Positions 1-7,258 of a stretch of 64,000 bases of DNA are shown piece by piece. Positions within the stretch are counted from its first letter, which is position 1, and the number at the start of each line of letters is the position of its first letter. A program made the translations under genes and the position numbers. The DNA comes from Streptomyces sp. NBC_00523. Lineage in GTDB: Bacteria > Actinomycetota > Actinomycetes > Streptomycetales > Streptomycetaceae. The DNA lies in NCBI RefSeq assembly GCF_036346615.1, contig NZ_CP107836.1, positions 5,890,001 to 5,954,000 of the forward strand. The letters are read 5' to 3'. The notes below the pieces were generated by a model. That model saw only the letters and a program-made list of their open reading frames with translations, made no database searches and had not been told where the DNA came from.

Positions 1-564
1 GACCAGCTCGCCGCGAAGGACATCACCATCCGAGGCACCTACGACGTCTCGGGCCTCCGCGCCGACGCCGATCTCCTGATCTGGTGGCACGCGGAGACAG
101 CGGACGAGCTGCAGGAGGCGTACAACCTCTTCCGGCGCACCCGGCTCGGCCGCCACCTGGAGCCGGTCTGGTCGAACATGGCGCTGCACCGCCCCGCCGA
201 GTTCAACAAGTCGCACATCCCGGCGTTCCTCGCCGACGAGACGCCGCGCAACTACGTCAGCGTCTACCCCTTCGTGCGCTCGTACGACTGGTACCTGCTG
301 CCCGACGAGGACCGTCGCCGCATGCTCGCCGACCACGGCAAGATGGCCCGCGGCTACCCGGACGTGCGTGCCAACACCGTCGCCTCGTTCTCGCTCGGCG
401 ACTACGAGTGGATGCTGGCCTTCGAGGCGGACGAGCTGTACCGCATCGTGGACCTGATGCGTCACCTCAGGGCCTCCGAGGCGCGGATGCACGTCCGCGA
501 GGAGGTCCCCTTCTTCACCGGCCGGCGCAAGTCGGTCGCGGACCTGGTGGCCGGGCTCGCCTAG
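1..564 (+). CDS. hemQ: Coproheme decarboxylase HemQ (5' end missing)
   Basis: Last step of the coproporphyrin-dependent haem pathway of Gram-positive bacteria: peroxide-driven decarboxylation of coproheme III to haem b in the cytoplasm. The frame is open from base 1, so the start lies outside the window; 187 residues remain of a family usually about 230-250 long. Visible family landmarks are TYDVSGLRADADLLIWWH, the YPFVRSYDWYLLP stretch that holds the catalytic tyrosine, and DHGKMARGYPDV leading into the haem-pocket helix. The C-terminus ends naturally with TAG. A strong hairpin follows and separates it from the convergent TIGR04222 operon. Confidence 0.95.
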   Translation, partial: DQLAAKDITIRGTYDVSGLRADADLLIWWHAETADELQEAYNLFRRTRLGRHLEPVWSNMALHRPAEFNKSHIPAFLADETPRNYVSVYPFVRSYDWYLLPDEDRRRMLADHGKMARGYPDVRANTVASFSLGDYEWMLAFEADELYRIVDLMRHLRASEARMHVREEVPFFTGRRKSVADLVAGLA

Positions 565-661
565 CGAACGGGCTTGTGACCACCCCAACCCGGAAGATCA
601 GACGGCGGGTCCACGGCACCTCGTGCCGTCCGCTGTTCCAGCGACACCGGGTTCGGCTCAG

Positions 662-692
662 CGGTGCGGCGCGCTTTCTGCGCGCCGCACCG
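662..692. terminator. Bidirectional hairpin terminator
   Basis: Perfect 13-bp inverted repeat (662-674 CGGTGCGGCGCGC, 680-692 its complement) with a TTTCT loop, between the end of hemQ (+) and the end of the TIGR04222 operon (-). No clear T-tract, which is usual for high-G+C actinobacteria. Placement between convergent genes supports termination in both directions. Confidence 0.8.
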
Positions 693-696
693 TTCG

Positions 697-1479
697 TCAT
701 TCGCGGGCGCCCAGCCGCTTCCGTACGCCCGACCGGCCGGTCAGCGCCGCCCGCAGCGCCGGGTCGTCCACCGCGGCCACCCCGCGCACCGCGACCGTCA
801 CCAGCGTGTCGCCCGTCGCACCGTCCCCCGGCACCGCGCACGCCGCCAGCAGCCGCTGCCCGGCCGGGGAGGCCCAGGAACCGTAGGGGTGCGCCTCGAT
901 CCGGGCGATGGCCAGGCACCCCAGGGTCAGCGCGAGCGGCAGCGCGAACCACACCGGCATCGGGGCCGTGTCCCCGGCGCCGGGCGCGAGCAGGGCGGCG
1001 GCGCCCAGCGCGGCCACCAGCAGCGCCGCCCCGCGCACCGCCCGCACCGCCGAGGCGACGTCCGCCCCGTGCGGGAGCGCCAGACCGGCGGCGACGAGCC
1101 GGTCGGCCACCGCGCGTACGGCGTCGGCCGCCGCGGCCGAGGCGCGCACCGGCGCTATCGGCGACTGGCCCTCCGGACCTATGGCCCGGATCACCGTACG
1201 TTCCACCTCGTCGCTGCCCTCGGGGTCCACGACCGTCGCCCAGCCGGTGTGGGCCAGCAGCAGCCGCCGCCGCAGATGCATGGAGACCAGCGCCAGATCG
1301 GCGACCCGGCCGGGCCCGCCCGCCAGGAACGCCGCCTCGTACAGCGTGAGTTGCCGTCCGCGCGGCGCACCGGTCGCGGCCATCGGCCGCCGGGCCGCGC
1401 GGGCTGCCGCAATACAGAGCCGGGCGCAGGAAAGACCCGCCGCACCCCATGCGACCAGCAGCAACAGAAACGGCACCAT
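697..1479 (-). CDS. TIGR04222 domain membrane protein without Cys tail
   Basis: 260 residues. An N-terminal membrane helix (VPFLLLLVAWGAAGLSCARL) is followed by the family motif LYEAAFLAGGPGRVADLAL and an MHLRRRLLL stretch, then two central hydrophobic segments (about residues 125-170) and a C-terminal soluble stretch ending GVRKRLGARE. It is a paralogue of the gene just upstream on the same strand (both have an AFL-GGPGRV-D box) but lacks the Gly/Ser/Cys tail. It starts 63 bp after its neighbour, so it is probably the third gene of the DUF692 operon. Function is not known; by position it could be a partner or acceptor of the tailed paralogue (inference). Confidence 0.8.
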   Translation of the reverse strand: MVPFLLLLVAWGAAGLSCARLCIAAARAARRPMAATGAPRGRQLTLYEAAFLAGGPGRVADLALVSMHLRRRLLLAHTGWATVVDPEGSDEVERTVIRAIGPEGQSPIAPVRASAAAADAVRAVADRLVAAGLALPHGADVASAVRAVRGAALLVAALGAAALLAPGAGDTAPMPVWFALPLALTLGCLAIARIEAHPYGSWASPAGQRLLAACAVPGDGATGDTLVTVAVRGVAAVDDPALRAALTGRSGVRKRLGARE

Positions 1480-1542
1480 GCCGGTGTTCTATGCCAGCAC
1501 CGCCCGCCGCGCCATAGCTCGTCCAGTAAGTGGACGGCCGTC

Positions 1543-2565
1543 TCAGGAACTGCTGCCGCAGCTCGACCCGCCACCGCAGCTGGACCCGCCGCCGCAGCTG
1601 CTGCCGCCCCCGCAGCTCGATCCGCTTCCGCCGCAGCTGCTGCCTCCGCCACAGCTCGACCCGCTGCCCCCGCAGCTCGACCCGCCGCCTCCGCCGCAGC
1701 TGCTGCCCGAGGAGCTGCCGCAGCCGCCGCCCGGGCTCGCCCCCGCGCACCACACGGCCGGCGCGACCGTCAGCGCCGCGGCGCCGTACGCGGTGTACGA
1801 GGCGGCGCTGGGCCGGGTCCGGGCGGCGGCGACCAGGTGCGCCCGCAGCTCCGGGTCCGCGACGCCGCGCAGCCCCCTGGTCGCCACCAGGAACCCCGGG
1901 TCGGTGCGGTGGGCGTGCGCGGCCCCGAACTCCGCAGCGGCCCTGCGCCCCGCGCGGGTGATCCGGGACCGGGCCACCGCCGCGCAGACCAGGCCGGACA
2001 CGAAGCCGACGACGACGGCCGGGATCATCGCCACCGCGAACGGATAGCTCCAGTCGGCGCCGTCGTCGCCCTCCGTGAACCGGGCGATGGCCAGTCCGAT
2101 GGTGACCGGAGCTGACGCGAGGCACAGAAACGTCTGCAACAGGCCCCAGACGCGCCACACGACACTGGCACGGGGCGCGGCCAGCAGCCCCCGCGCGGCG
2201 AGACCGTCCCCGGTCTCCTGCACCGCCGGGTGCCGCATCACCGCCACCCGCAGCGCCGCCAGCGACCCGCTCGGCGCGGCCGCCAGTGCGTGCAGCACCG
2301 CCCGCTCCACCGGGTCGTACGCGACCGGCCGGAGCACCGCCACGATGCCGGGTCCGCCGATGGCCAGCCGGCCGTCCGCGTGCATGGCGGCCAACGCGGT
2401 GTCGACCACCCGGCCGGGCCCGCCGTTCAGGAACGCCACCTCGGACAGGTCGTGCGCCGGACCGCCCACCCCCCGGCGGGAGCGGGCCAGGCCGATGATC
2501 AGCACGGTGAACGAGGCGATCACCGCGAGCGTGAGGAACACCAGCATCCCGTCCATGCCCGTCAC
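1543..2565 (-). CDS. TIGR04222 membrane protein with 9-Cys Gly/Ser tail
   Basis: 340 residues if the GTG at 2565 is used; it overlaps the DUF692 stop as GTGA, implying translational coupling. An ATG at 2556 is the alternative. A first helix MLVFLTLAVIASFTVLIIGL is followed by the domain motif EVAFLNGGPGRVVDTALAAMH, two further helices (LLQTFLCLASAPVTIGL and the AMIPAVVVGFVSGLV region) and a short hydrophobic stretch AALTVAPAVW. Residues 282-340 are only Gly, Ser and Cys: nine Cys spaced 5-7 residues apart in units such as SSCGGG. DUF692 enzymes of known function modify cysteines in peptides, so the tail is the obvious candidate substrate (inference). The tail could instead bind metal or carry disulfides. 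Confidence 0.85.
   Translation of the reverse strand: MTGMDGMLVFLTLAVIASFTVLIIGLARSRRGVGGPAHDLSEVAFLNGGPGRVVDTALAAMHADGRLAIGGPGIVAVLRPVAYDPVERAVLHALAAAPSGSLAALRVAVMRHPAVQETGDGLAARGLLAAPRASVVWRVWGLLQTFLCLASAPVTIGLAIARFTEGDDGADWSYPFAVAMIPAVVVGFVSGLVCAAVARSRITRAGRRAAAEFGAAHAHRTDPGFLVATRGLRGVADPELRAHLVAAARTRPSAASYTAYGAAALTVAPAVWCAGASPGGGCGSSSGSSCGGGGGSSCGGSGSSCGGGSSCGGSGSSCGGGSSCGGGSSCGGGSSCGSSS
1546..1722 (-). repeat. Tandem repeat encoding the SSCGGG tail
   Basis: Low-complexity in-frame repeat of a degenerate unit that reads CCGCAGCTG plus CTGCC or CTCGACC on the + strand. On the coding strand it gives about nine C-G-(G/S)n-S-S units. Unit length varies between 15 and 21 bp in multiples of three, so the frame is kept while copy number can drift by slippage. 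Confidence 0.85.
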
Positions 2566-3860
2566 CGCCCCGCCAGCACGGAGCGGGCGGCCCGGGCCAG
2601 CCGGGTCGCGCGCCCGGGCGGCCGGGGCGCGGCCCGGTCCCGCCACCACCGCGTCAGCCGTCGCCGGGCCGCGTCGTCCGCCGGGCGGCCCGCGATGAGC
2701 AGGTGCTCGGCGAAGTCCAGGGCGTCGCGCCGGTACCCCGACGTCATGGGCCGCGCTCCGGTGTACGCGAGGAACGCCGCCCGGTAGCCGTCCCCCAGGA
2801 TCTCCGGCAGCTCGGGCGCCACCTTGGCCACGACGTCCGCGCGCTTGGCGGCCAGGGCGCGGCTCTGCACCCGGAGCCGGTCCGGGTCGAACCCCTCCGG
2901 CGCGGACGTCCCGGCGACCAGGGCGGACAGCAGCGCGGTCTGCGCGACGGCTACACCGTCCCGTACGGACTCCGCGACGGGCGCGGCGGGCGGGGCCTCC
3001 GGGGGCGCCCAGGCCGCCGACGCGCCGTCGCCCTTCGCCAGCACGCCCCGGATCGCGTCCAGCTCGCCCGCCAGCTCACCGGGCGGCGGGAACGCCTCGT
3101 CGCGCTCCAGCAGCACCCCCGGCGGGTCCACCCGGGACCGCAGCTCCGCCAGCACATCGAGCACCGGGGCGGTCACCGGGTGGGCGTGCGTGTCGTGCCA
3201 CACGCCGTCCTTCTCGACCCCGCCCGCCACGTGCACGTACGCGATGGCCTCCACCGGCAGCCCGTCCAGCGCGGCCGCCGGGTCCTCGCCCCGGTTCACG
3301 TGGTTGGTGTGCAGATTGGCCACGTCGATCAGCAGCCGCACGCCGGTCCGCTCGACCAGCTCCGCCAGGAACTGCCCCTCGGTCAGCTCCTCGCCCGGCC
3401 AGGAGAGCAGCGCCGCGATGTTCTCCAGGGCCAGCGGCACCGGCAGCGCGTCCTGCGCGATGCGCACGTTCTCGCACAGCACGTCCAGCGCCGCCCGGGT
3501 GCGCGGCACCGGCAGCAGATGGCCCGCCTCCAGGACCGGCGACCCGGTGCGCGGCCCGCCCGCCCGTACGAAGGCGATGTGCTCGGTCACCAGCGGCGCG
3601 CCGAGCAGCGTGGCCCGGGCGGCGAGGTCCGCGAGCTTGCCGGGGTCGGGACGGTCGGCGCCGCCGAGGCCCAGCGAGACGCCGTGCGGCACCACGGTGA
3701 CCCCGCGCTCCCGCAGTCGTACCAGGGAGTCCGGCAGATGATCGGCGCAGAGGTTCTCCGCGACCGCCTCCACCCAGTCGAGCCGCGGCAGCGCCTCCAC
3801 CTCGTCGGCGATCTCCGGCCGCCAGCCGATCCCGATGCCCAGCCTCATACCGTCCCCCAT
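2562..3860 (-). CDS. DUF692 MNIO-family enzyme with C-terminal extension
   Basis: 432 residues. Residues 5-275 form the DUF692 TIM-barrel domain of multinuclear non-haem iron dependent oxidases (relatives MbnB, TglH, ChrH, BufB act on Cys of ribosomal peptides). Likely metal ligands are H59 (VPHGVSLGLGG), H94 (TEHIAF), E146 (ALENIAALLSW), D179 and the H/N run DVANLHTNHVNRG, H210 (YVHVAGG), H222-D223-H225 (HDTHAHP) and E252. Residues 290-432 are an extra helical, Arg/Ala-rich segment not needed for the barrel. It may be a fused substrate-recognition partner, like the separate DUF2063/MbnC-type proteins of other systems (inference). ATG at 3860 has GGGGGAG upstream. First gene of the operon with the two TIGR04222 genes. 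Confidence 0.88.
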   Translation of the reverse strand: MGDGMRLGIGIGWRPEIADEVEALPRLDWVEAVAENLCADHLPDSLVRLRERGVTVVPHGVSLGLGGADRPDPGKLADLAARATLLGAPLVTEHIAFVRAGGPRTGSPVLEAGHLLPVPRTRAALDVLCENVRIAQDALPVPLALENIAALLSWPGEELTEGQFLAELVERTGVRLLIDVANLHTNHVNRGEDPAAALDGLPVEAIAYVHVAGGVEKDGVWHDTHAHPVTAPVLDVLAELRSRVDPPGVLLERDEAFPPPGELAGELDAIRGVLAKGDGASAAWAPPEAPPAAPVAESVRDGVAVAQTALLSALVAGTSAPEGFDPDRLRVQSRALAAKRADVVAKVAPELPEILGDGYRAAFLAYTGARPMTSGYRRDALDFAEHLLIAGRPADDAARRRLTRWWRDRAAPRPPGRATRLARAARSVLAGR

Positions 3861-3969
3861 GCTGCTCCCCCTCTGGTTCGTGCAGGGGTGATGACCCCGG
3901 TTCGCGGTCGTGAATCCGGGAGGGGAGACGTTCAGAGCTTCATTTGAGGTTCCGCCGGTCGCTGTCCTT

Positions 3970-4725
3970 TCAGCGACGGCGCCGCAGCGCCGGGTGGTCG
4001 GCGACCACCGTGCACGAGCCCGGGGCGATCTCCGTGAAGCCCGCGTCCCGGACGACCGGCAGCCCGCTCACCGTCAGCTCCGCCCAGCGGCCCGGCTCCG
4101 CCGTGGCCACCGAGAGCGGGAAACCGGCCTCGCGCCACGCCTTGCGCCCGGTCTCCGACAGCTCCCACCAGGCGAGCTGCGCCCCGTGCCCGACCTGCGC
4201 CATCTCCTTGCCGGCCGACATGCCGAGGTCCGGGTTGAGCCAGAGCACCGGGTGCGCCGGGCCGGGCGCGGCCGGCGGCTCCGGGTCGTCCAGGTCGGTG
4301 CCCGAGACCTGGAGCTTGGCCAGCTCCTTCGGCCAGCCGTCCAGCGGCACCGGCGGGAAGACCCGCACCTCCGCCTCCTCGCCCGTCACCGTGATCCCGG
4401 GCAGGGCCGACGCCTTGCGCCACTCCGCGCCCCGGGCCCGCCGGACGACCTTGCGGATGCGGGCGTCCTGCCAGTCCCGCATCACCCGCGCCCACTCGCC
4501 CTCGCCCACCGACCGCTCGTCGGACAGCATCACGAGCACCGCGCGGGCGGCCGTGCGCAGGGCGTCGGTGCGGGCGGGCGGCGCGGCCTTCTCGATGTGC
4601 ACCACCAACGGCAGTACGTACTGGGGTGCTTCGTCCCGGTCCGTCCGCTCGGACCGGAAGGGGCTGTCCACGGGTACTGCGGCGGGCTCGGCGGACGGGG
4701 ACGCGGGGATGTCGTTGCTGCTCAC
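3970..4725 (-). CDS. PTH2-type peptidyl-tRNA hydrolase family protein
   Basis: 251 residues from a GTG start. The C-terminal half carries the PTH2 signature: LGMSAGKEMAQVGHGAQLAW, matching the Lys-Gly...Ala-Gln-x-x-His-Gly core of the archaeal/eukaryotic class that releases peptides from peptidyl-tRNA, and the distal GSCTVVADHPAL strand. The N-terminal about 120 residues are an actinobacterial extension with no motif I recognise. It lies on the same strand just upstream of the DUF692 operon, 109 bp away, so it may share read-through. The cell presumably also has the standard bacterial Pth elsewhere, so the exact role is uncertain. Confidence 0.75.
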   Translation of the reverse strand: MSSNDIPASPSAEPAAVPVDSPFRSERTDRDEAPQYVLPLVVHIEKAAPPARTDALRTAARAVLVMLSDERSVGEGEWARVMRDWQDARIRKVVRRARGAEWRKASALPGITVTGEEAEVRVFPPVPLDGWPKELAKLQVSGTDLDDPEPPAAPGPAHPVLWLNPDLGMSAGKEMAQVGHGAQLAWWELSETGRKAWREAGFPLSVATAEPGRWAELTVSGLPVVRDAGFTEIAPGSCTVVADHPALRRRR

Positions 4726-4796
4726 CCGCCCAGTCTGCCAGCCGCCCCGGACACCGTTCTTGGCGGAATGGAAGGCTCCGGGCGAGGATGCCGTCC

Positions 4797-5474
4797 ATGA
4801 AGAGCGATCTCTTTTCCAGCGAGCACATGGCCGAGCAGGCGACCGTCCCCGGGATGACCCTGCAGAACGCCAAATCCATCAAATACGCGGTCAACGGGGA
4901 GATGCACGCCCGCCAGGGTTCGATGGTCGCCTTCCGCGGAAACCTCCAGTTCGAGCACAAGAGCCAGGGCATCGGCGGTCTGCTCAAGCGGGCGGTCACC
5001 GGCGAGGGACTGCCGCTGATGGCCGTGCGCGGCCAGGGCGAGGCGTGGTTCGCCCACGAGGCCGCGAACTGCTTCATCGTGGAGATGGAGCAGGGCGACG
5101 CCCTCACCATCAACGGCCGCAACGTCCTGTGTTTCGACGCCTCGCTCGCGTACGAGATAAAGACCGTCAAGGGCGCCGGGATGGCCGGCGGCGGACTCTT
5201 CAACAGCGTCTTCACCGGCTACGGCAAACTGGGCCTGATGTGCGACGGGTATCCCATCGTCATCCCCGTCACCCCGCAGCAGCCGGTGTTCGTGGACACG
5301 GACGCCGTCGTCGGCTGGAGCGCCCAGCTGAACACCTCGCTGCACCGCTCGCAGAGCGTCGGCTCGATGATCCGGGGCGGTTCCGGCGAGGCGGTCCAAC
5401 TGCGCCTGGACGGGGAGGGGTTCGTGATCGTACGGCCCAGCGAGCTGAAGCCCGAGAAGGCGTCGTCGCACTGA
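4797..5474 (+). CDS. AIM24 family protein
   Basis: 225 residues starting MKSDLFSSE, with GAGG 9 bp upstream of the ATG at 4797; an in-frame ATG at 4788 is less likely because it sits on the SD. It belongs to the AIM24/TRAP-like beta-sandwich family, with Gly-rich strands such as GQGEAWFAHEAANCFIVEM and the central GGLFNSVFTGYGKLGL motif. The biochemical role is unknown; the eukaryotic namesake is a mitochondrial inner-membrane organiser. No signal peptide. It overlaps the next ABC ATPase reading frame by 4 bp. Confidence 0.85.
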   Translation: MKSDLFSSEHMAEQATVPGMTLQNAKSIKYAVNGEMHARQGSMVAFRGNLQFEHKSQGIGGLLKRAVTGEGLPLMAVRGQGEAWFAHEAANCFIVEMEQGDALTINGRNVLCFDASLAYEIKTVKGAGMAGGGLFNSVFTGYGKLGLMCDGYPIVIPVTPQQPVFVDTDAVVGWSAQLNTSLHRSQSVGSMIRGGSGEAVQLRLDGEGFVIVRPSELKPEKASSH

Positions 5475-6382
5475 GCACCGGTACGGAGGTCCTGCGGCTG
5501 CGGGGAGCCGGCCGCCGGTACGGGCTCACCGGACCCTGGGTGCTGCGCGGGGTCGACCTGGCCCTGCCCGCGCGCGCCCTCGTCCGCGTCGAGGGCGCCA
5601 ACGGCACCGGGAAGTCGACCCTGTTGCGGCTGCTGGCCCGGATCGACGCGCCCTCCGAGGGCCGGGTCACGGGCCGGCCGCGCACGGCGTACGTCCCCGA
5701 GCGCTTCCCGGCGGCCCTGCCCTTCACGGCCGCCGGGTATCTCGTCCACCTCGGCCGCGTCCACGGGCTGCGCGCAGCCGAGGCGGCCGCCCGGGCGGAC
5801 CACTGGCTCACCCGGTTCGGTGCCGCCGCGCACGCCCGGACGCCCCTCGCCGAACTCTCCAAGGGCACCAGCCAGAAGGTCGCCGTCGCCCAGGCGCTCC
5901 TCGCCGAACCGGAACTCCTGGTGCTGGACGAGGCGTGGACCGGCCTCGACACCGAGGCGCGCGACGTGCTGGACCGGGCCGTGGCAGAGCGCGTCGCCGC
6001 CGGGGCTACGGTCGTGTACGTCGACCACGACCCGCGACGGCTGGCGGGCGCGGTCGACGCCGCGTACCGGGTGGAGGGGCTGGGCCTCACCGCCGCCCCG
6101 CTCGCGACCGGCTTTGAGCCCCGTGTCCGCATCGAGGCGACGGCCCCGCCGGGGACCCCGCTCCCGTCCGGACTGCCCGGGGCTCCCGCGTACACCCTGA
6201 GCGACGACGGAACGGCCCGCCTCATGGTCGCGGCGACGCACTCCGACGCGCTGCTCGCGGCGCTGCTGTCGGCCCGGCCGCGGTGGCACATCGGATGCGT
6301 GGAGCAGGCGCGCGGGGCGCGCCCCGCACCGGAATCCGCGCCGCACGGCACACCCACCCGGGACGGGGACCCCGCACCATGA
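5471..6382 (+). CDS. ABC transporter ATP-binding protein (start uncertain, possibly CTG)
   Basis: About 303 residues. Walker A VEGANGTGKST, signature-like LSKGTSQKVAVAQAL, Walker B ELLVLDEAWTGLD and H-loop VYVDHDPRR are all present, so it is a complete ATPase. Homology begins at EVLRLRGAGRRYGLTGP. No ATG, GTG or TTG lies in frame between the upstream stop and that point. The best fit is CTG at 5471, overlapping the AIM24 stop (CTGA) with GAAGG 10 bp upstream. A C-terminal 100 residues (after GLGLTAAPLA) is a soluble add-on. The gene ends ATGA with the membrane partner, indicating a two-gene exporter unit. Confidence 0.82.
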   Translation: MSTGTEVLRLRGAGRRYGLTGPWVLRGVDLALPARALVRVEGANGTGKSTLLRLLARIDAPSEGRVTGRPRTAYVPERFPAALPFTAAGYLVHLGRVHGLRAAEAAARADHWLTRFGAAAHARTPLAELSKGTSQKVAVAQALLAEPELLVLDEAWTGLDTEARDVLDRAVAERVAAGATVVYVDHDPRRLAGAVDAAYRVEGLGLTAAPLATGFEPRVRIEATAPPGTPLPSGLPGAPAYTLSDDGTARLMVAATHSDALLAALLSARPRWHIGCVEQARGARPAPESAPHGTPTRDGDPAP

Positions 6383-7049
6383 ACGCGCTCATCCGCTACC
6401 AGGCCGACCTGCTCGTGCGGTCCCAGCGCTGGCTGGCCCCCGTGCTGCTCTACCTGGCCTTCCTCGCCGTCGGCATCCGCTCCGGGCAGCCCGTCCTCGA
6501 CTCGCTCGGCTACACCGCCGCCGGGATGCTCCCGGTCACCGCCTGGCTGGCGCGCGTCTGCGTCACCCAGGAGCCGCCCGCCGCCCGGACGGTCGTCGCG
6601 GCGGCGGCGGGCGGGCAGCCGAAGGCCCATCTGGCGGCCCTGCTCACCGCGCTGGGCGGCGCCGCGCTGCTGGGCGGGGCCGCCACCGCCGTGGTCCTGG
6701 CGATCAGCGACCCGGTGAGCACGGACCACGCGGTGCGGGTGCCCTGGCGCCCGCCGGGGCAGCCGGAGTCCTCGCCACCGCGTGCTGCGTGCTGCTGGGC
6801 GCGGCGGCGGGCGCGCTGTGCGGCCGGCCGCTGCTGCACGGACGCGGCTGGTCCATCGCGGCGACCGTGATCGTCGCGCTGCTGGCGCTGGTCAGCACCG
6901 GATCGCCCGCGAAGTACGCGGTGACGGGCCTGGTCACCGGCTCGCTGACCGGCACGGTGCACGTACCGGTGCTCCCGCTGCTCGCGGCGGCCGTCGTGAC
7001 GGCCGCCGCGTTCGCGCTCGTCTGCCGCCTCACTTCGGTACGGGGCTGA
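6379..7049 (+). pseudogene. ABC-exporter membrane subunit with single-base frameshift
   Basis: The ATG at 6379 overlaps the ATPase stop. The first part (MNALIRYQADLLVRSQRW..., helices LAPVLLYLAFLAVGI, AALLTALGGAALLGG) is in frame 1 up to about ISDPVSTDHAVRVP, then turns into Pro/Arg/Ser-rich nonsense that stops at 6870. The natural continuation (GVLATACCVLLGAAAGALCG, then AALLTALV-like helices to LTSVRG) is in the +2 frame and ends at 7049. Restoring one C in the CCC run at 6742-6744 would join the halves as VPLAPAGAAGVLA. Either a true inactivating mutation or a sequencing error; the ATPase itself is intact. About 223 residues when repaired. Confidence 0.75.
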
Positions 7050-7063
7050 GTAGGCTCGTACGT

Positions 7064-7252
7064 ATGAGTGAGGAACCGGGGTCCTACTGCGAGACGTCGC
7101 CCGCCGAGTCGCCGGAGCGGGCCGAGGGGCCGCCGTACGCCGAGTGCGTGCTGTGCCGGAAGCCGACCGAGTACGCGGAGTCGGTCAAGGGGATCACGCT
7201 GTGCCCGGTCTGCGAGTGGCAGGAGGCCCAGCGCACGGCCTGCTCCGGCTGA
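7064..7252 (+). CDS. Small zinc-ribbon-like protein
   Basis: 62 residues starting MSEEPGSYCETSP. Two CxxC knuckles, CVLC and CPVC, about 24 residues apart, suggest a single bound zinc. Acidic/proline-rich N-terminus, no membrane segment. It follows the ABC membrane gene by 14 bp and is convergent with the deacetylase, whose 3' end is only 6 bp away. Such short actinobacterial proteins are usually annotated hypothetical; no function can be given. Confidence 0.7.
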   Translation: MSEEPGSYCETSPAESPERAEGPPYAECVLCRKPTEYAESVKGITLCPVCEWQEAQRTACSG

Positions 7253-7258
7253 CGCGTT

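Noticed and set aside
1545..1722. Tail-coding repeat as a CRISPR array
   Set aside because: Units are 15-21 bp, irregular, in frame and without unique spacers; they encode Gly/Ser/Cys.
3944..5470. Extension of the ABC ATPase frame upstream to 3944
   Set aside because: It passes across PTH2 and AIM24 genes; Pro/Ser/Arg-rich sequence lacks similarity to the ATPase.
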